The notes beneath the pieces were generated by a model, which did not search any database, was not told the DNA's origin, and worked only from the letters and a program-made list of their open reading frames with translations. This document shows, in pieces, positions 7,579 to 10,214 of a stretch of 10,214 bases of DNA; positions within the stretch are counted from its first letter, which is position 1, and each line of letters starts with the position of its first letter. The stretch comes from Mucilaginibacter sp. (GTDB taxonomy: Bacteria > Bacteroidota > Bacteroidia > Sphingobacteriales > Sphingobacteriaceae): positions 1-10,214 of the forward strand of contig JAFAKI010000026.1 of NCBI GenBank assembly GCA_019235595.1, read 5' to 3'. The position numbers and the translations under genes were made by a program.

Positions 7579-8829
7579 TTATATCTCCAGGCTGGAGGAA
7601 GGCTCCTCAATATCCAAACCCGGTTGCGTTTCTGTTTTGTTCTTATCAGTAAAGAGCAGCATAAATAACACCAACACAGCCACGGCAATTCCACATGGTA
7701 CTAACCAGATAGATTGCCAATTATGTGAATTAGCGGAAGTCTGCCAGTGACCAACTACTGATCCGGCGATAGAGAAACCGATCAGCATACCCACGCCATA
7801 TGTCGCCAATGTAATAAACCCTTGAGCGGCGCTTTTAAAGCGGTCTCCTGCCAATCTATCCGTATAGATGTACCCAGTGACAAAGAAGAAGTCATAACAA
7901 ATGCCATGCAGCACTATGCCCGCAATCAACATCCAGTAATTTGCCTCAACATTGCCATAAGCAAAGCATAGGTAACGCAAAGCCCAGGCAAGCATACCGA
8001 GCCCAAGCATTTTCTTTACCCCAAGTCGTACAAAGAAAACCGGCATCAATGCCATAAACAACAACTCTGAACCTTGTCCAAAAGTTTGAATCCCAGCAGC
8101 TGATTTCATTCCCGCTTCGTTCAGGAAAGGATTGGTGAAATTATAATAAAATGCCAGGGGGATACATATGGCAATAGAAGCTAAAAAGAATACCAGGTAT
8201 GATTTGTTCTTTAGTAAACCGATTGAATCGAGCCCTATGATATCACCCAAAGACGTTTGTTGGCCTTTTTTGGCGGGCGGCGTATCCGGCAGGGTAAAGC
8301 TTAACAACCCCAAACCCAATGAAGCTACCGAAGCCATCAAAAATGTTGAGGCGAGTGCTCCCTTTTGCTCCCACTGCAGCAACCCAATAATTATGCCGGC
8401 AACGATCCACCCAGCTGTTCCAAAAACGCGGATCGGGGGAAACTCTTTGGTAGTATCCTTCATTTGCTTAAAAGAAACTGAATTCACCAATGCAAGGGTT
8501 GGCATGTAGATGATCATATAGGCTAATATACCCGGATAAAACCCGGCAAAATCAGGCGCTTTATATTCATAGTACATTAATGCTGCACCAAGCAAATGCA
8601 AAACACCAAGGATTTTTTGCGCTGAAAAATATTTATCGGCAATAAGGCCAATGATGAACGGAGCGACAATAGCCCCCAGCGACTGTGTCGCATAAGCTGT
8701 TGCACTTTGAACGTCGGTCGAATGAAGTCCCTTCGTTAGGTACGTGCCCATTGTAACAAACCATGCCCCCCAGATAAAAAATTCCAGGAACATCATTGTG
8801 GATAGTTTAACCCTTATACCTGCGGTCAT
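7579..8829 (-). CDS. NupG-like nucleoside:H+ symporter family MFS permease
   Basis: This 416-residue inner-membrane protein has 12 clear hydrophobic segments. It matches the nucleoside:H+ symporter (NHS, Nuc_H_symport) branch of the major facilitator superfamily. Supporting features are the N-terminal FLEFFIWGAWFVTMGTYL segment (about 14-31), the GLIADKYFSAQKILG loop after TM2, the NFTNPFLNEAG segment after TM7, and HGICYDFFFVTGYIYTDR in TM10. The C-terminal tail is short, acidic and cytoplasmic. Family members in enteric bacteria carry nucleosides, but in Bacteroidota many sit in sugar operons; here the neighbours argue for a sugar, keto-sugar or glycoside substrate, which is inference. The start ATG at 8829 lies 33 bp after the cytochrome gene. 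Length is normal for the family and no truncation is seen. Confidence 0.9.
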   Translation of the reverse strand: MTAGIRVKLSTMMFLEFFIWGAWFVTMGTYLTKGLHSTDVQSATAYATQSLGAIVAPFIIGLIADKYFSAQKILGVLHLLGAALMYYEYKAPDFAGFYPGILAYMIIYMPTLALVNSVSFKQMKDTTKEFPPIRVFGTAGWIVAGIIIGLLQWEQKGALASTFLMASVASLGLGLLSFTLPDTPPAKKGQQTSLGDIIGLDSIGLLKNKSYLVFFLASIAICIPLAFYYNFTNPFLNEAGMKSAAGIQTFGQGSELLFMALMPVFFVRLGVKKMLGLGMLAWALRYLCFAYGNVEANYWMLIAGIVLHGICYDFFFVTGYIYTDRLAGDRFKSAAQGFITLATYGVGMLIGFSIAGSVVGHWQTSANSHNWQSIWLVPCGIAVAVLVLFMLLFTDKNKTETQPGLDIEEPSSSLEI

Positions 8830-8862
8830 GGTTTGTTTATTTAGATAAGAAGTTTTATACCC

Positions 8863-9300
8863 TTACTTTTTTAAGGATAAAATATAATTTACCATTGATT
8901 TGGCATCATCCACAGAAATGGTTGGGTGCGGGCTCATTGGAACAGTTCCCCAGTGACCGCTGCCACCTTTGATGATCTTGTTGGCTAAAGTATCCACATC
9001 TGATGAGCTGTATTTTTTTGCTACATCAACGAAAGCTGGCCCGATCAGTTTTTCCTGTTCTTTGTGGCATGTTCCGCAATCTGATTTAGCAATCAGCTGT
9101 GCTCCTGCTGCTGAAGGCGTACCTGCAGCTTTTTCTGTACCGATATGGCTTGCCGCAGTATCCTGAGCCGCGTCAGAATTGGATGCCACGGCAGTTTTGT
9201 TAGCAGCTGATGCGCTGTCTGCTGATCCGCTGGTTGATTTATTACCTCCGCAAGCTGCGAGTGCAAGGCTTAAGCCCAGAGCGAGAAATGTCTTTTTCAT
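8863..9300 (-). CDS. Lipoprotein c-type cytochrome (monohaem)
   Basis: This 145-residue protein has a lipoprotein signal ending in LALAAC with the lipidated Cys at residue 17. A low-complexity Ser/Ala/Thr/Asp-rich linker follows (about 20-65), and then a small class I cytochrome c domain (about 66-145). The haem-binding motif is CGTCH, Cys75/Cys78/His79, and the likely distal ligand is Met122 in GTVPMSPHP. The segments LIGPAFVDVAKKY and DDAKSMVNYILSL are typical of cytochrome c551/c552-like domains. It should be anchored to a membrane facing the periplasm, with the linker acting as a tether. Placed between two sugar-type permeases and upstream of periplasmic sugar enzymes, it is probably the electron acceptor for a sugar dehydrogenase (for example a GMC or gluconate-2-dehydrogenase-type enzyme) coded elsewhere, possibly upstream. 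The partner is inferred. Confidence 0.93.
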   Translation of the reverse strand: MKKTFLALGLSLALAACGGNKSTSGSADSASAANKTAVASNSDAAQDTAASHIGTEKAAGTPSAAGAQLIAKSDCGTCHKEQEKLIGPAFVDVAKKYSSSDVDTLANKIIKGGSGHWGTVPMSPHPTISVDDAKSMVNYILSLKK

Positions 9301-9346
9301 TTTAGATTTTATTATGCTTGATTAATAAGCGCAATTTATAAATTTT

Positions 9347-10214
9347 TTAGACTGCAGGGTTAGCCACCGCCTGTGTTTTGTTTTTAGAACGCATATAAAG
9401 TACTAAACCACCAAAGGCTACTATCAATGCGATCGGTATAACAAGCGTTGTTTGCAACACTTCCGGTCCCGCCGCTGCCCTTGCGGCATCATAGGCTTTT
9501 GCCAGGTTTGTGCCTGCTGCAGCAGAACGATAAGCATCAAGAGTGGCCCCGGCCGGTAGCTTTTGTATCATCAGACGATCATAGTAGCCACCCATAAACA
9601 TCATATAGATAGATACGCCGAACATACCGGCGCCCCCCATCAGGTTCAATCCAACGGCACCTGTTCTCGGAAGGTTTTCAGCAACAAATCCGATCATACA
9701 AGGCCAGAAGAAAGCGACACCCAATCCGAATATGATTGCTCCCAGGAAAATTGCATCGCCGTGCAAATTAATAAGTAGATAAATGCCTAATGCTGATAAA
9801 ACAGCCGAAATAAGCAATACACCTTGCGGGGCGAAACGGTGCACAATTGGGCTGGCAAATGCCCGTCCCAATACCTGCATTGAGGCCACAAACGTAAGTA
9901 TTAATATAGCGTTGCTGGTTACTGTTTTGAACAGTACGTCGGTCCATTGGTTTGTAAACAACTCCGTTATAGCTGTTCCAAACATGCAAACGATCATAAA
10001 CAAAAGGAGTGGGTTGATTAATGCCGTGTACATGTCTGCTGTACTCACTCCAGTGGCAACGCGCTCTGTAACAGGGAATTTTAATTTCGAGAAAAGAAAA
10101 CCATAAATCAGGGTTGGAATCAGCATTACAGCAACCTCGACCTGCGAAATCCAGTAGGGTTTGTCTGCGGCTCCGTGAGCAAGTGTAGAATTCAAACCAA
10201 ACACAACCAGGGTA
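9347..10214 (-). CDS. MFS transporter, C-terminal part (5' end outside window)
   Basis: The reading frame is open to the window edge, so this is the C-terminal 288 residues of a larger protein. The GTG near 10204 that could serve as a start lies within a transmembrane stretch and is not the real start. Seven hydrophobic segments are visible, corresponding to about TM6-TM12 of a 12-TM major facilitator permease. The central charged loop (SKLKFPVTERVATG) follows the first full segment. Distinctive parts are GLGVAFFWPCMIGFVAEN and the Gly-rich GLNLMGGAGMFGVSIYMMF segment, seen in Bacteroidota sugar-type MFS proteins. Substrate cannot be named from this fragment. It is the first gene seen of the operon, 46 bp before the cytochrome gene; two different permeases in one operon suggests import of two related compounds, or import and efflux. 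Confidence 0.85.
   Translation of the reverse strand, partial: TLVVFGLNSTLAHGAADKPYWISQVEVAVMLIPTLIYGFLFSKLKFPVTERVATGVSTADMYTALINPLLLFMIVCMFGTAITELFTNQWTDVLFKTVTSNAILILTFVASMQVLGRAFASPIVHRFAPQGVLLISAVLSALGIYLLINLHGDAIFLGAIIFGLGVAFFWPCMIGFVAENLPRTGAVGLNLMGGAGMFGVSIYMMFMGGYYDRLMIQKLPAGATLDAYRSAAAGTNLAKAYDAARAAAGPEVLQTTLVIPIALIVAFGGLVLYMRSKNKTQAVANPAV

Noticed and set aside
10202..10204. GTG as the real start of the last MFS gene
   Set aside because: The frame stays open through the window edge with hydrophobic codons, and a protein starting here would lack about the first five membrane segments; the gene is simply cut by the window.

Overview
The window looks like a chromosomal stretch from a Bacteroidota bacterium, most likely a Sphingobacteriaceae member (Mucilaginibacter/Pedobacter-like). 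This is judged from protein content (exported DUF1080, NIPSNAP, glutaminase-A-like and sugar isomerase-like proteins), moderate-to-low GC, absence of strong Shine-Dalgarno sites, and a TTTG/TAnnTTTG promoter of the Bacteroidota type. No search was run, so the genus is an inference. All nine genes lie on the minus strand; they are described here in the direction of transcription (high to low coordinates).

Unit 1 (10214 down to about 4836) is a six-gene operon that enters the window already in progress. It holds the C-terminal part of an MFS transporter, a small lipoprotein c-type cytochrome, a complete NupG/NHS-type MFS permease, two Tat-signal TIM-barrel proteins of the sugar phosphate isomerase/epimerase superfamily (one hydroxypyruvate-isomerase-like), and a Sec-exported DUF1080 (3-keto-disaccharide hydrolase family) protein. 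Intergenic gaps are 27 to 96 bp, and the unit ends in a strong intrinsic terminator at about 4836-4868. The only long internal gap (7483-7578) holds an AATTTGAA-rich imperfect inverted repeat that would fold into a hairpin in the mRNA. The gene set fits a periplasmic oxidation/3-keto-glycoside pathway: a dehydrogenase (not in this window, expected upstream) would pass electrons to the cytochrome, the DUF1080 protein would cleave the 3-keto-glycoside, the TIM-barrel enzymes would process the product, and the MFS permeases would import the sugars.

Unit 2 (4772 down to 10) starts from a recognisable Bacteroidota promoter at 4744-4772. It encodes a large exported glutaminase-A-like protein (DUF4964/DUF5127/DUF4965/DUF1793 architecture with an inserted beta-sandwich module), an exported NIPSNAP-repeat protein 4 bp downstream, and a cytoplasmic phytoene-desaturase/PYROXD2-like FAD oxidoreductase 15 bp further on. 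The tight spacing implies cotranscription, but the shared function is unknown.

There are no RNA genes, CRISPR arrays, insertion sequences or phage genes. The most interesting points are the probable 3-keto-sugar operon with its own cytochrome, the uncertain real substrate of the 'glutaminase', the unexplained pairing of NIPSNAP and PYROXD2-like proteins with it, and the intra-operon hairpin repeat.
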